Positions 49,668 to 57,831 of a stretch of 64,000 bases of DNA are shown in pieces (the stretch's first letter is position 1; the number at the start of each line of letters is the position of its first letter). A program made the translations under genes and the position numbers. A model generated the notes under the pieces. That model saw nothing but the letters and a program-made list of their open reading frames with translations, searched no databases and was not told where the DNA came from. Source of the stretch: Firmicutes bacterium UBA1702 (GTDB lineage Bacteria > Bacillota > Clostridia > Peptostreptococcales > Anaerovoracaceae); contig DCJK01000013.1 in assembly GCA_002320005.1 (NCBI GenBank), forward strand, positions 134,200-198,199, given 5' to 3'.

Positions 49668-50579
49668 CTACACTATTCTGTTAAGTTCTTTTCCTTCCAT
49701 AAATGCTTTTAGATTTGCAGCTGCGGTAGTGCAGACCACTTCTCTGGCTTCCCTAGATGTCCAAGCCATATGAGGAGTAACTATCAGACCGGGAACACCC
49801 AGCAGAGGATTGTCAGCTTCAATAGGTTCTTTTGAAACTACATCAACAGCAGCTCCTGCTAGCTTTCCGCTTCTCACTGCAGCAGCAAGATCCTGTTCGT
49901 TAATCAGTGCTCCACGTGCGGTGTTTATCAGATAGGCACCATCTTTCATACGGTCTATGAATTCTTTGTTTATAAAGCCTTTGTTATCAGGTGTTGCAGG
50001 GCAGTGGAGAGTTACTACGTCTGCCTTGACTGCTTCCTCCGGATTTCTGCTGTAAGGTATTACTTTCATGCCAAAAGCTTCTGCAACCTGTCCCACACGT
50101 TTACCTATGGTACCGTATCCTATGATACCCAGAGATTTACCACTGAGCTGAAACATAGGCTCAAGAACAAGAGAAAAATCTTCACATGCAGACCACCGGC
50201 CTTCCTGTGAAGCCTTGTTATGAAGGGCTACTTTACTGCATAGTTCCAGCAGAAGAGCAAAAGTGTGCTGCGTAACGGCTTCTGTAGAATACGCCGGAAT
50301 ATTGCATACGGCGATGCCTTTTTCGGCAGCAGCCTTGATGTCGATGTTGTCGTATCCCGTGGCCAGAGTGCTTATGAATCTTATGCCCGGGCAGGCATCC
50401 AGAATTTCACGCGTTATGTGGCACTTGCTTGTAAACACTGAGTCGCAATCCCCGATTCTTTCAATTATATCTTTGTCGGCAGTTCTGTCATATACCGAAA
50501 CTTCTCCCAAAGATTCAAGAACTTCCCAGGAAAGATCTCCCGGATTAATTGTATAAGCATCTAAAACTACTGATTTCAT
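49668..50579 (-). CDS. D-2-hydroxyacid dehydrogenase (NAD-dependent)
   Basis: A 303-residue D-isomer-specific 2-hydroxyacid dehydrogenase. GKSLGIIGYGTIGKRVGQVAEAFGMKVIPYSR is the Rossmann fold, and Arg in NTARGALI, Glu in KEPIEADNPL and His in VTPHMAWTS form the catalytic triad. Substrates in this group include glycerate, lactate and 2-ketoacids. The exact one cannot be told. Single gene, divergent from rph. Confidence 0.9.
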   Translation of the reverse strand: MKSVVLDAYTINPGDLSWEVLESLGEVSVYDRTADKDIIERIGDCDSVFTSKCHITREILDACPGIRFISTLATGYDNIDIKAAAEKGIAVCNIPAYSTEAVTQHTFALLLELCSKVALHNKASQEGRWSACEDFSLVLEPMFQLSGKSLGIIGYGTIGKRVGQVAEAFGMKVIPYSRNPEEAVKADVVTLHCPATPDNKGFINKEFIDRMKDGAYLINTARGALINEQDLAAAVRSGKLAGAAVDVVSKEPIEADNPLLGVPGLIVTPHMAWTSREAREVVCTTAAANLKAFMEGKELNRIV

Positions 50580-50663
50580 ACTCGTTGGCCTCCCTTAAAA
50601 GAAATACTTTGTATATTATATCTTTTAACGGAAATGAATACAAGGTGCACGGCTTCAAATGTT

Positions 50664-50692
50664 TTGAAAAAAGTTTTACAATATGATATAGT
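50664..50692 (+). promoter_or_regulatory. Promoter of the rph operon
   Basis: TTGAAA, 17 bases, TATAGT, about 35 bases before rph. A second TATAAT overlaps it five bases downstream. Confidence 0.7.
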
Positions 50693-50726
50693 ATAATAGA
50701 TTAAGTTTAAGAAGGAAGAAAGAAAA

Positions 50727-51440
50727 ATGAGAAAAGACGGAAGAGAAAACGATCAGATCAGATCTGTGAAAATTACGGATAATTATCTTATGAGCCCTGA
50801 GGGTTCTGTTTTGATAGAGATGGGCAATACTAAGGTTATATGTACGGCATGTGTGGAAGAATCAACAGCCCGCCATCTTACAGGCACCGGCCGGGGATGG
50901 GTGACTGCAGAATATGCAATGCTGCCGGGTTCAACGGGCAGCCGCAAAAAGAGAGACCGCGGAAAAACTGATGGAAGAAGCATAGAAATTCAGAGACTTA
51001 TCGGCAGAGCTTTGCGTTCGGTTGTGGATATGGAAAAACTGGGAGAAAGAACCATATGGATAGACTGTGATGTGATACAGGCAGACGGAGGAACAAGAAC
51101 CGCATCTATCACCGGAGCCTTTGTAGCAATGACTCAGGCAATGAAAAAGATGAAGGATGCAGGAATGATTGATGAGATTCCGATTATCGGGTTTGTGTCA
51201 GCTATAAGCGTAGGAATAGTGGACCATGAGGAGATTCTTGACTTATGCTATGAAGAAGATTCAAGAGCAATGGTTGATATGAATGTTGTGATGACTGACA
51301 AAGGAGAATACATAGAAATACAGGGCACAGGGGAGGAAAGACCTTTCAGCGCAGATGAACTTGCCCGGCTTCTCAGTCTGGCACAGAACGGCTGCAGTGC
51401 GCTACATGCAAAACAGAAGGAAATTATAGGAGAGTTATAG
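50727..51440 (+). CDS. rph: Ribonuclease PH
   Basis: A 237-residue 3'-5' phosphorolytic exoribonuclease that trims tRNA 3' ends. GWVTAEYAMLPGSTGSRKKRDRGKTDGRSIEIQRLIGRALR is the RNase PH core with phosphate-binding basic residues, and DCDVIQADGGTRTASITGAFVA the other conserved part. The length is standard. It leads a run of six genes. Confidence 0.96.
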   Translation: MRKDGRENDQIRSVKITDNYLMSPEGSVLIEMGNTKVICTACVEESTARHLTGTGRGWVTAEYAMLPGSTGSRKKRDRGKTDGRSIEIQRLIGRALRSVVDMEKLGERTIWIDCDVIQADGGTRTASITGAFVAMTQAMKKMKDAGMIDEIPIIGFVSAISVGIVDHEEILDLCYEEDSRAMVDMNVVMTDKGEYIEIQGTGEERPFSADELARLLSLAQNGCSALHAKQKEIIGEL

Positions 51441-51443
51441 ACG

Positions 51444-52046
51444 ATGATAACCATGATAGCGGCATCATCCAATGCCCACAAGATAAAGGAAATACAATCG
51501 ATAATGAGCAAATTCGGCGTAAAGGTGGTTTCGAGAAAAGAAGCAGGTGTACCTGAATTTGAAATTGAAGAAGATGGGGAAACCTTTGAAGAAAATTCAT
51601 TAAAGAAAGCCGAAGCAATTATGAAAGCTACAGGGAAGCTTACTGTAGCCGATGATTCGGGATTGATGGTGGATTATCTGGGAGGAGCTCCCGGAGTTTA
51701 TTCGGCCAGATTTGCAGGGGAAGAGTGTGATGATGAGAAAAATAACGAGAAGCTTCTGAAGCATCTGGAGGGACTGCCTGCAGAAGACAGAAAGGCAAAA
51801 TTCGTTTCGGTAATTACCCTGATGTTTCCAGACGGAAATACAATAGTTGCAAGAGGTGAGTGTCCGGGAAGAATAATAGAGACACCAACCGGTGAGAACG
51901 GGTTCGGTTATGATCCTCTTTTTGTACCCGACGGACTTTCAAAAACCTTTGCACAGCTAAGCGATAAAGAAAAAAACTCCATAAGTCACAGAGCCAGAGC
52001 TCTTGAAAAGCTGGAGGAAATTTTGACTGAAAGGGAAATCTTTTAA
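51444..52046 (+). CDS. rdgB: XTP/dITP diphosphatase
   Basis: A 200-residue HAM1/RdgB pyrophosphatase that removes ITP, XTP and dITP from the nucleotide pool. ASSNAHKIKEI at the start, VADDSGLMVDYLGGAPGVYSARFAG at about 68-92, and GENGFGYDPLFVPDG with AQLSDKEKNSISHRARAL near the end are signatures. It starts three bases after rph, an arrangement seen in many Firmicutes, and its stop overlaps the next start. Confidence 0.95.
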   Translation: MITMIAASSNAHKIKEIQSIMSKFGVKVVSRKEAGVPEFEIEEDGETFEENSLKKAEAIMKATGKLTVADDSGLMVDYLGGAPGVYSARFAGEECDDEKNNEKLLKHLEGLPAEDRKAKFVSVITLMFPDGNTIVARGECPGRIIETPTGENGFGYDPLFVPDGLSKTFAQLSDKEKNSISHRARALEKLEEILTEREIF

Positions 52047-52942
52047 TGAAGCAAAAGGCTAAAGATGCGGGCAGGCGTTTCAAAAAAATGTTCCTTATGA
52101 TGCTGGATCAGTTTCAGGACCCTTTTTATCAGGGTGTTGCAGCGCAGATTGCATTTTCGCTTTTTCTGTCCATTGTTCCTATACTGATACTGCTGTCGCA
52201 GCTTTTGGGACTGTTTTCGCTTTCTCTTAATGAAGTGAAGGAATGGATAGGCGAGAATATGACAGTGGAAGGGGCCGACTCCCTGCTGTCCATGCTCCAG
52301 TATTCACCTTCAGGTGTAAACAGCATATTTCTTGCCATAACTGCTTTGTGGGCGGCCTCAAGGGCACAGTTTGCGATGTTGAGAGTGGCAAATTATACTC
52401 TTACGGATGGGCGCATTACAGGGCAGAGCTATATAAAAGACAGGCTTAAATCTGTTAAGACAATCCTGATAACTATTTTTACACTGGGATTTTCTCTGGT
52501 TGTGCTTGTATATGGTGAACTGCTGCTGAAGCTTATCTTCGGAGCTGTTATAGGTGAAGATATTTCGGAAACTGCCTGGGCTTTTATACGATGGCCCATA
52601 GGTATGGCTCTTTATTTCCTTATGATATCCTACAATTACTATCTTCTGCCTACAGAGAGAGTTCGCTATAGAGACATACTGCCGGGAAGCATTTTCGCGG
52701 CTGTCGGTTTTCTGGTGGTAACGTATGTGTATACCATTTATACAGGAATATCGTCCAATTACGATATTCTTTATGGATCATTTTCCAACATGGTGGTCCT
52801 CATGTTCTGGTTCTGGTTCCTGGCATGGGTAATGTGTCTGGGAATAAGCTTCAATCGTGTATGGTGGGCAACAAGAAAAAATAACAGAATTCCTATATCT
52901 GATGAAGCTAAGGAGCGCCGCAAGCCTCTGAACATATTTTAA
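52046..52942 (+). CDS. YihY/BrkB-family membrane protein
   Basis: A 298-residue protein with six predicted helices. The conserved opening is YQGVAAQIAFSLFLSIVPILILLSQLLGLF and the end GSFSNMVVLMFWFWFLAWVMCLGISFNRV. The family was once called RNase BN by mistake, and its function is unclear. It starts on the rdgB stop codon. Confidence 0.88.
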   Translation: MKQKAKDAGRRFKKMFLMMLDQFQDPFYQGVAAQIAFSLFLSIVPILILLSQLLGLFSLSLNEVKEWIGENMTVEGADSLLSMLQYSPSGVNSIFLAITALWAASRAQFAMLRVANYTLTDGRITGQSYIKDRLKSVKTILITIFTLGFSLVVLVYGELLLKLIFGAVIGEDISETAWAFIRWPIGMALYFLMISYNYYLLPTERVRYRDILPGSIFAAVGFLVVTYVYTIYTGISSNYDILYGSFSNMVVLMFWFWFLAWVMCLGISFNRVWWATRKNNRIPISDEAKERRKPLNIF

Positions 52943-52960
52943 TAAAGGTATGATATTTAC

Positions 52961-53776
52961 ATGGATTTAAAGGATAAAAAGCTTTTTCTTCTGGACATGG
53001 ACGGCACAATATATCTGGGCGACAGACTGTTTGCAGGAACATCACGGTTCCTGAAAGCGGTAAATGAAAAGGGCGGAAGATGCATTTTTATGACAAACAA
53101 TTCTTCCAAAAGCGCCGGAGATTATGTGGGAAAGCTGAGCAAAATGGGAATAAAGGCAGGTATAAGTGACTTTGTTACATCAGCAGATGCATCTGTATGG
53201 TTTCTCAAGAAAAAACTGGGCAGTGACTTCAGGAAGAAAAAGATGTATGTAATGGGAACGGCTTCACTCATAAAACAGATGAAAGAAGAAGGCTTCCGTG
53301 TAGCGGATGAGGCCGGAGAAGATATTGAGCTGATTCTTTGCGGATTTGACCGGGAACTGACATACAGAAAACTTGAAGATGTTTGCAGAATGCTTTCTGA
53401 AAAACCGGGACTTCCTTATTATGCCACAAATCCTGACTGGGTGTGCCCGACGGAGTTCGGATATGTTCCCGACTGCGGAAGTATGTGCAAGATGATAGAA
53501 AAAGCTACAGGAAGAAGTCCTGTTTTTATAGGCAAACCGCAGCCGCTTATGGCATTACTTGCCATGGAAATAACCGGGTTTTCACAGGAAGAAACGTTGG
53601 TCGTGGGAGACAGACTGTACACCGACATTGCATGCGGGTATAACGCAGGCGTCGAGACGTGCTTTGTGCTTTCAGGAGAAGGAACCATGGAAGATCTGGA
53701 GTCATCGGAGGTAAAACCTACGTATGTTTTTACTGATATAAACCAATTGTACAGGAGAATTAAAGATGAAACTTGA
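52961..53776 (+). CDS. HAD-IIA family hydrolase (NagD-like)
   Basis: A 271-residue phosphatase. Motif I is DMDGTIYLGD (14-23), motif II has TNNSSKS, and motif III/IV is FIGKPQPLMALLAMEI...VVGDRLYTDIACGYNAG. The class II cap suggests a small sugar or nucleotide phosphate substrate, for instance p-nitrophenyl phosphate-like or UMP in NagD. It overlaps the MFS gene by 11 bases. Confidence 0.9.
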   Translation: MDLKDKKLFLLDMDGTIYLGDRLFAGTSRFLKAVNEKGGRCIFMTNNSSKSAGDYVGKLSKMGIKAGISDFVTSADASVWFLKKKLGSDFRKKKMYVMGTASLIKQMKEEGFRVADEAGEDIELILCGFDRELTYRKLEDVCRMLSEKPGLPYYATNPDWVCPTEFGYVPDCGSMCKMIEKATGRSPVFIGKPQPLMALLAMEITGFSQEETLVVGDRLYTDIACGYNAGVETCFVLSGEGTMEDLESSEVKPTYVFTDINQLYRRIKDET

Positions 53777-55052
53777 TAATAAAAAAACCATTCTGGTTGG
53801 ATTTGCCTTTCTGGCAATCAGCGCTTTCTGGCAGGTGTACGATAACATCATACCTCTGATATTGAAGTATACCTTCCACATCGGAGATACGCTGTCAGGA
53901 GCCATAATGGCGCTGGACAATATCTTTGCATTGATAATGCTTCCGATTTTCGGAGCATGGTCTGACAAGGTAAACAGCAGAAGAGGAAAGAGAACTCCGT
54001 TTATCTTTGTGGGAACGGTGCTTGCCGTAATATTCATGCTTCTGCTTCCGGCAGCAGCCAACGCAGATAACCTGGTGCTTTTTGCGGTTGCTCTTTTTGC
54101 AACGCTCATTGCCATGAGCACTTTCAGATCACCGGCGGTGTCCCTTATGCCGGATGTTACGCCTAAGCCGCTTAGATCCAAGGGAAACGCAATAATTAAC
54201 CTCATGGGTGCCATAGGAATCATACTGTCACTTGGTCTTATCATGCTGCTGGTAGGAGAAGGAGACACACCTAATTATGAGCCCCTCTTTATATCTATTG
54301 CCGTGATTATGGTTATATCCCTTGCCATTCTGCTTTTTAAAGTTGACGAAAACAGAATGGTGGCAGAGAGAATTGCGGTAGAAAAAGAATGGGGGATTTC
54401 CGATGAAGCGGATGAAGACCAGTCAGGTGATGCGAAGCTTTCCGCGCCTGTCAGGAAGAGTCTCATATTCCTTCTTATGTCGGTAGCCTTCTGGTATATG
54501 GCTTATAATGCTGTAACAACGGCATTTTCAAAATATGCAACAGAGATGTGGGGAATGGAAGGCGGAGCCTTCGCAGGAGCTCTGATGGTGGCTTCGGTAG
54601 GAGCGCTCATTTCCTTTATACCTGTTGGAATTATCTCCAGCAAGCTTGGCCGCAAAAAAGTCATCTTGTTTGGAGTATTGCTTCTGGCAGCCAGCTTTCT
54701 GGCAGTAGCTCTTTTCAAAACGCCGAATTTTGCCATAAACATTGTATTCTTCCTGGTGGGAGTCGCATGGGCGTCCATAAACGTCAATTCATATCCTATG
54801 GTTGTGGAAATGTGTAAAGGAAGTGACATCGGAAAGTTCACCGGAATGTACTACACATTTTCAATGGCGGCTCAGGTGCTTACGCCGGTGCTGTCAGGAG
54901 CTTTCCTGGAGCATGTGGGATATTGGACACTGTTCCCTTATGCAACAGTATTTTCGGTTATAGCGTTCTTAACAATGCTTATGGTTAAGCATGGAGACAG
55001 CAAGCCTATGCCTGCCAAAAGCAAGCTGGAGGCATTTGACGTTGATGATTGA
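53766..55052 (+). CDS. MFS transporter (SLC45-like sugar carrier)
   Basis: A 428-residue protein with 12 predicted helices. ALDNIFALIMLPIFGAWSDKVNSRRGKRTPFI in the first half is the long A-motif-like loop of the GPH/SLC45 branch, which carries disaccharides or other sugars. The middle loop is charged (DEADEDQSGDAKL). The substrate is unknown. It overlaps the HAD gene and precedes the GDPD gene by 21 bases. Confidence 0.88.
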   Translation: MKLDNKKTILVGFAFLAISAFWQVYDNIIPLILKYTFHIGDTLSGAIMALDNIFALIMLPIFGAWSDKVNSRRGKRTPFIFVGTVLAVIFMLLLPAAANADNLVLFAVALFATLIAMSTFRSPAVSLMPDVTPKPLRSKGNAIINLMGAIGIILSLGLIMLLVGEGDTPNYEPLFISIAVIMVISLAILLFKVDENRMVAERIAVEKEWGISDEADEDQSGDAKLSAPVRKSLIFLLMSVAFWYMAYNAVTTAFSKYATEMWGMEGGAFAGALMVASVGALISFIPVGIISSKLGRKKVILFGVLLLAASFLAVALFKTPNFAINIVFFLVGVAWASINVNSYPMVVEMCKGSDIGKFTGMYYTFSMAAQVLTPVLSGAFLEHVGYWTLFPYATVFSVIAFLTMLMVKHGDSKPMPAKSKLEAFDVDD

Positions 55053-55073
55053 TTGAAACAGGGAAGGGGATAT

Positions 55074-55826
55074 ATGGAAAAGAGAGATATAATAGAGGAA
55101 CTTCTAAAACACAGGTACGCTCACAGGGGGCTACACAGAAAACCTGGGATACCCGAGAATTCTATGGAAGCCTTCAGGAGAGCAATAGCTGCCGGATACG
55201 GAATAGAACTGGATGTTCACCTGACTTCTGACAGAAAGCTGGCTGTAATTCATGACTCTGGCCTAAAACGCACCTGCGGCGTGGATCTTCAAATAGAAGA
55301 CCTATCCCTGGAGAAAGCGCAGCAGTTTTTCCTGGAAGAGAGCAGGGAGGTAATACCCGATTTTGAAGATGTGTTGCAGACAGTGTCAGGAAGAGTACCT
55401 CTTATAATTGAACTGAAAGTTGAAAAAGGAAATCAGGATAATCTTTGTGAAAAGCTCATGGATGTTCTTGATGGGTATGAAGGACTTTATTGTGTTGAGT
55501 CTTTTTCGCCTGCGGCAGTGAAATGGCTGAGGGAACATAGACCGGACATAGTAAGGGGACAGCTGTCGGGCGCCATAAGAAAGGACGGCTTTCCTATAAC
55601 AGCAACAGAAGATTTCCTGCTGAAGAACCTGTGGGTGAATATATGGGGATGCCCGGATTTTGTGGCCTACAAGTTTGAAGACAGAGCTCAGCCGGCATTT
55701 GTCCGTTTTAAAGGCGCAAAATTCTTCTGGACCATAAGATCTTATGAAGACTTAAAAATGGCCGAGGCTCTGGGAGCCGCAGCCATTTTTGAAAAATTTG
55801 ACCCTGCAGATTATGAACAGATCTAG
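55074..55826 (+). CDS. Glycerophosphodiester phosphodiesterase
   Basis: A 250-residue GDPD-family TIM-barrel enzyme that splits glycerophosphodiesters into glycerol 3-phosphate and an alcohol. YAHRGLHRKPGIPENSMEAFRRA (residues 12-34) carries the catalytic His and Glu. GIELDVHLTSDRKLAVIHDSGLKRTCG contains the metal-binding residues and second catalytic His. GGGAAGGGG before the ATG at 55074 favours it over the TTG at 55053. Last gene of the rph run. Confidence 0.9.
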   Translation: MEKRDIIEELLKHRYAHRGLHRKPGIPENSMEAFRRAIAAGYGIELDVHLTSDRKLAVIHDSGLKRTCGVDLQIEDLSLEKAQQFFLEESREVIPDFEDVLQTVSGRVPLIIELKVEKGNQDNLCEKLMDVLDGYEGLYCVESFSPAAVKWLREHRPDIVRGQLSGAIRKDGFPITATEDFLLKNLWVNIWGCPDFVAYKFEDRAQPAFVRFKGAKFFWTIRSYEDLKMAEALGAAAIFEKFDPADYEQI

Positions 55827-55845
55827 AGTATGTCAATTGTAGGGT

Positions 55846-56973
55846 TCACATGATAGAAATCGCGCAGAGCCTCGTACTGGCTCTGTGCTTTTGCTCTTTT
55901 TGAAGGTTCCTCCCGGAAGACTTTACGGCTTTAATCATTATGTTGCGTGCTGTATGCTCGAGGCTTGTAAACTCAATGAGAGCGACGTCGTATCCTCTGC
56001 TTTCCAGCTTAAGGGCTCTGAGGCCGTCTGTAAGGTATTCGGTCAGCCTGTCTTTAAGAATACCATGCTTCAGCATGGGCTGGTGAAGATCATTTTTTAT
56101 CTGGCTGAAAAGTTCATGCTGACAGCACGGTACACTTAAAATTACACTGCTGTTCCAGCTGACTGCATTGATCAAAGCGTAATCGGTAGCTGTATCACAG
56201 GCATGCAGAGTAATGACCATGTCGGCATAATCATCGGTGTAATCTGCTATGTCACCCATCATGAAGGTAAGACCTTTGTATCCCAGACTATCTGCTGTTG
56301 AGTTGCAGAAGTCGATTACATCCTGCTTAAGGTCAAGACCTATGATTTTCACATTTTTGTTTTGCAGAATTTTCAGGTAATAATATACTGCGAAAGTAAG
56401 ATATGCTTTTCCACACCCGAAGTCGATTATTTTCAGCGGCCTTTCACCGGCTTCAGGAAGTGCATAAGACACATCATCCACGATTTCAAGAAAACGGTTT
56501 ATCTGGCGGAATTTGGCATAATGTCTATGGAAAACCCTTCCGTCCTTTCCCATTACCCCCAGAGCTATAAGAAAATCACATGGCTGCCCGTCAGGAATTA
56601 TGTACTGTTTCTGCCTGTTATGAGAAATATCGGCACATTTAAGTGATGAGGGGCGACCGGTTATTCTGGGTTTGTCCGGCTTTGCGGCAAGTATCTGGAT
56701 TTCCTGAGAGGGCGTAAAAATATTTGCCTGCTTAAAGTCTGATTTAATAAGGTCACAGCAGAATTCTGCGGCATGAGCCGCTTCAATATTGGTGTGAGTG
56801 ACTTTTCTAGCGAAACTGTACTCCGCCTGATAGCAGAGACTGCCCGACAGCATCACAGGCCGCAGCGTTACCTTTGAAACATCTGCACTTTTCCTGCGCT
56901 TTCCCGAGAATATAAGTTTCACAGGCTTGTCCTCTGCAAAAATTTTTTCAAAATAATTATGTAAGTTTTCCAT
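55846..56973 (-). CDS. Class I SAM-dependent methyltransferase
   Basis: A 375-residue protein whose C-terminal half is a Rossmann methyltransferase. LKIIDFGCGKAYLTFAVYYYL at about 189-209 is motif I, VKIIGLDLKQDVIDFC motif II, and DMVITLHACDTATDYAL and LSVPCCQHELF follow, as in METTL25/GSTCD-type proteins. The N-terminal part (residues 1-150) is a separate domain of unknown role, with FHRHYAKFRQINRFLEIV before the fold. The substrate is unknown; an rRNA or protein target is one guess. Confidence 0.85.
   Translation of the reverse strand: MENLHNYFEKIFAEDKPVKLIFSGKRRKSADVSKVTLRPVMLSGSLCYQAEYSFARKVTHTNIEAAHAAEFCCDLIKSDFKQANIFTPSQEIQILAAKPDKPRITGRPSSLKCADISHNRQKQYIIPDGQPCDFLIALGVMGKDGRVFHRHYAKFRQINRFLEIVDDVSYALPEAGERPLKIIDFGCGKAYLTFAVYYYLKILQNKNVKIIGLDLKQDVIDFCNSTADSLGYKGLTFMMGDIADYTDDYADMVITLHACDTATDYALINAVSWNSSVILSVPCCQHELFSQIKNDLHQPMLKHGILKDRLTEYLTDGLRALKLESRGYDVALIEFTSLEHTARNIMIKAVKSSGRNLQKEQKHRASTRLCAISIM
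55862..55894 (+). terminator. Terminator of the rph run, inside the convergent methyltransferase
   Basis: GCGCAGAGCC-TCGTACT-GGCTCTGTGC then TTTTGCTCTTTTT. It overlaps the last codons of the gene on the other strand. Confidence 0.75.
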
Positions 56974-57081
56974 TGTTCACCTCTCTGTGGCTAATTTTAC
57001 CACAGAAGAATAAAAATATAAAGAGCGGTGTAAGCAATCCGCTCTTTAAGCTGTATGTCTCCGGAAGGGCAATCTGTCTGA

Positions 57082-57624
57082 TTACGGTTCCACAAAAGGA
57101 ACGCCGAGAAAATCTGCCACTGAAAGTGCCAGGTTCTGAGCAATTTTCTCGATATTGGTAATGATCCAGGTAGCATCCTCGTAATTATCATGGTAAGCCA
57201 CTTCCACCAGTACAGCCGGCGCTTTTGTGCGGCGCAGTTCCGCCAGAGTAGTTGTGGGAACTACCGAAACCAGTGAAGGATCCGGATAAATAAGCTTCAG
57301 ATTATTGGCAAAGATTTCAGCAGCTCTTTTACCGGAAGAACTGTCTCTGTAATAGTACACATCGGGGCCTTTGATCATGCCTGAAAGGTTTTCGGGAGCC
57401 GCGTTGGAATGGATGGCCAGATGAAGGTCATAACTGCCTGCGTTGGACATGGCAATGGATGTGGAAACAGTACCATCAGGGTCGTTCCTTCCGAAGCTGA
57501 TTCCGCTGGCTCTCAGATAGGGAATCATCGCGTCTGTTATAAGATTGGCATAATATTCTTCACTGTTTCCCGTAACAAAAATATTATACTCCTGTGTCGA
57601 TGGACTCAGAAAAACAGAAGCCAT
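57082..57624 (-). CDS. N-acetylmuramoyl-L-alanine amidase (Amidase_3)
   Basis: A 180-residue cell-wall amidase. EEYYANLITDAM (with the second zinc Glu), LHLAIHSNAAPE (third ligand His) and PAVLVEVAYHDN (catalytic Glu) are clear. The usual first motif DPGHGG is replaced by FLSPSTQEYN, so the first zinc His is missing or moved. There is no signal peptide, as in some spore and mother-cell lytic amidases. GGAGG six bases before 57624 fixes the start; the longer frame from 57765 is unsupported. Confidence 0.85.
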   Translation of the reverse strand: MASVFLSPSTQEYNIFVTGNSEEYYANLITDAMIPYLRASGISFGRNDPDGTVSTSIAMSNAGSYDLHLAIHSNAAPENLSGMIKGPDVYYYRDSSSGKRAAEIFANNLKLIYPDPSLVSVVPTTTLAELRRTKAPAVLVEVAYHDNYEDATWIITNIEKIAQNLALSVADFLGVPFVEP

Positions 57625-57768
57625 TAAAATACCTCCAAAGTTTGATAATAACATTATATGCCGCATGCAGGTAAATTGGTGACTGTGGGAATGCAAGACA
57701 CCAAGGAGGACACTGCGGTTAAAGCACTGTATTGTTGTAAAATACTTTTTTAACAAGAACTGCACCCA

Positions 57769-57797
57769 TTGAAATTACGCCTTTACTGTGATAAAAT
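57769..57797 (+). promoter_or_regulatory. Promoter of typA
   Basis: TTGAAA, 17 bases, TAAAAT, about 35 bases before the typA start. Confidence 0.75.
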
Positions 57798-57831
57798 AAT
57801 ATATCAAACTCGAAAGAAGGACTATATATAG

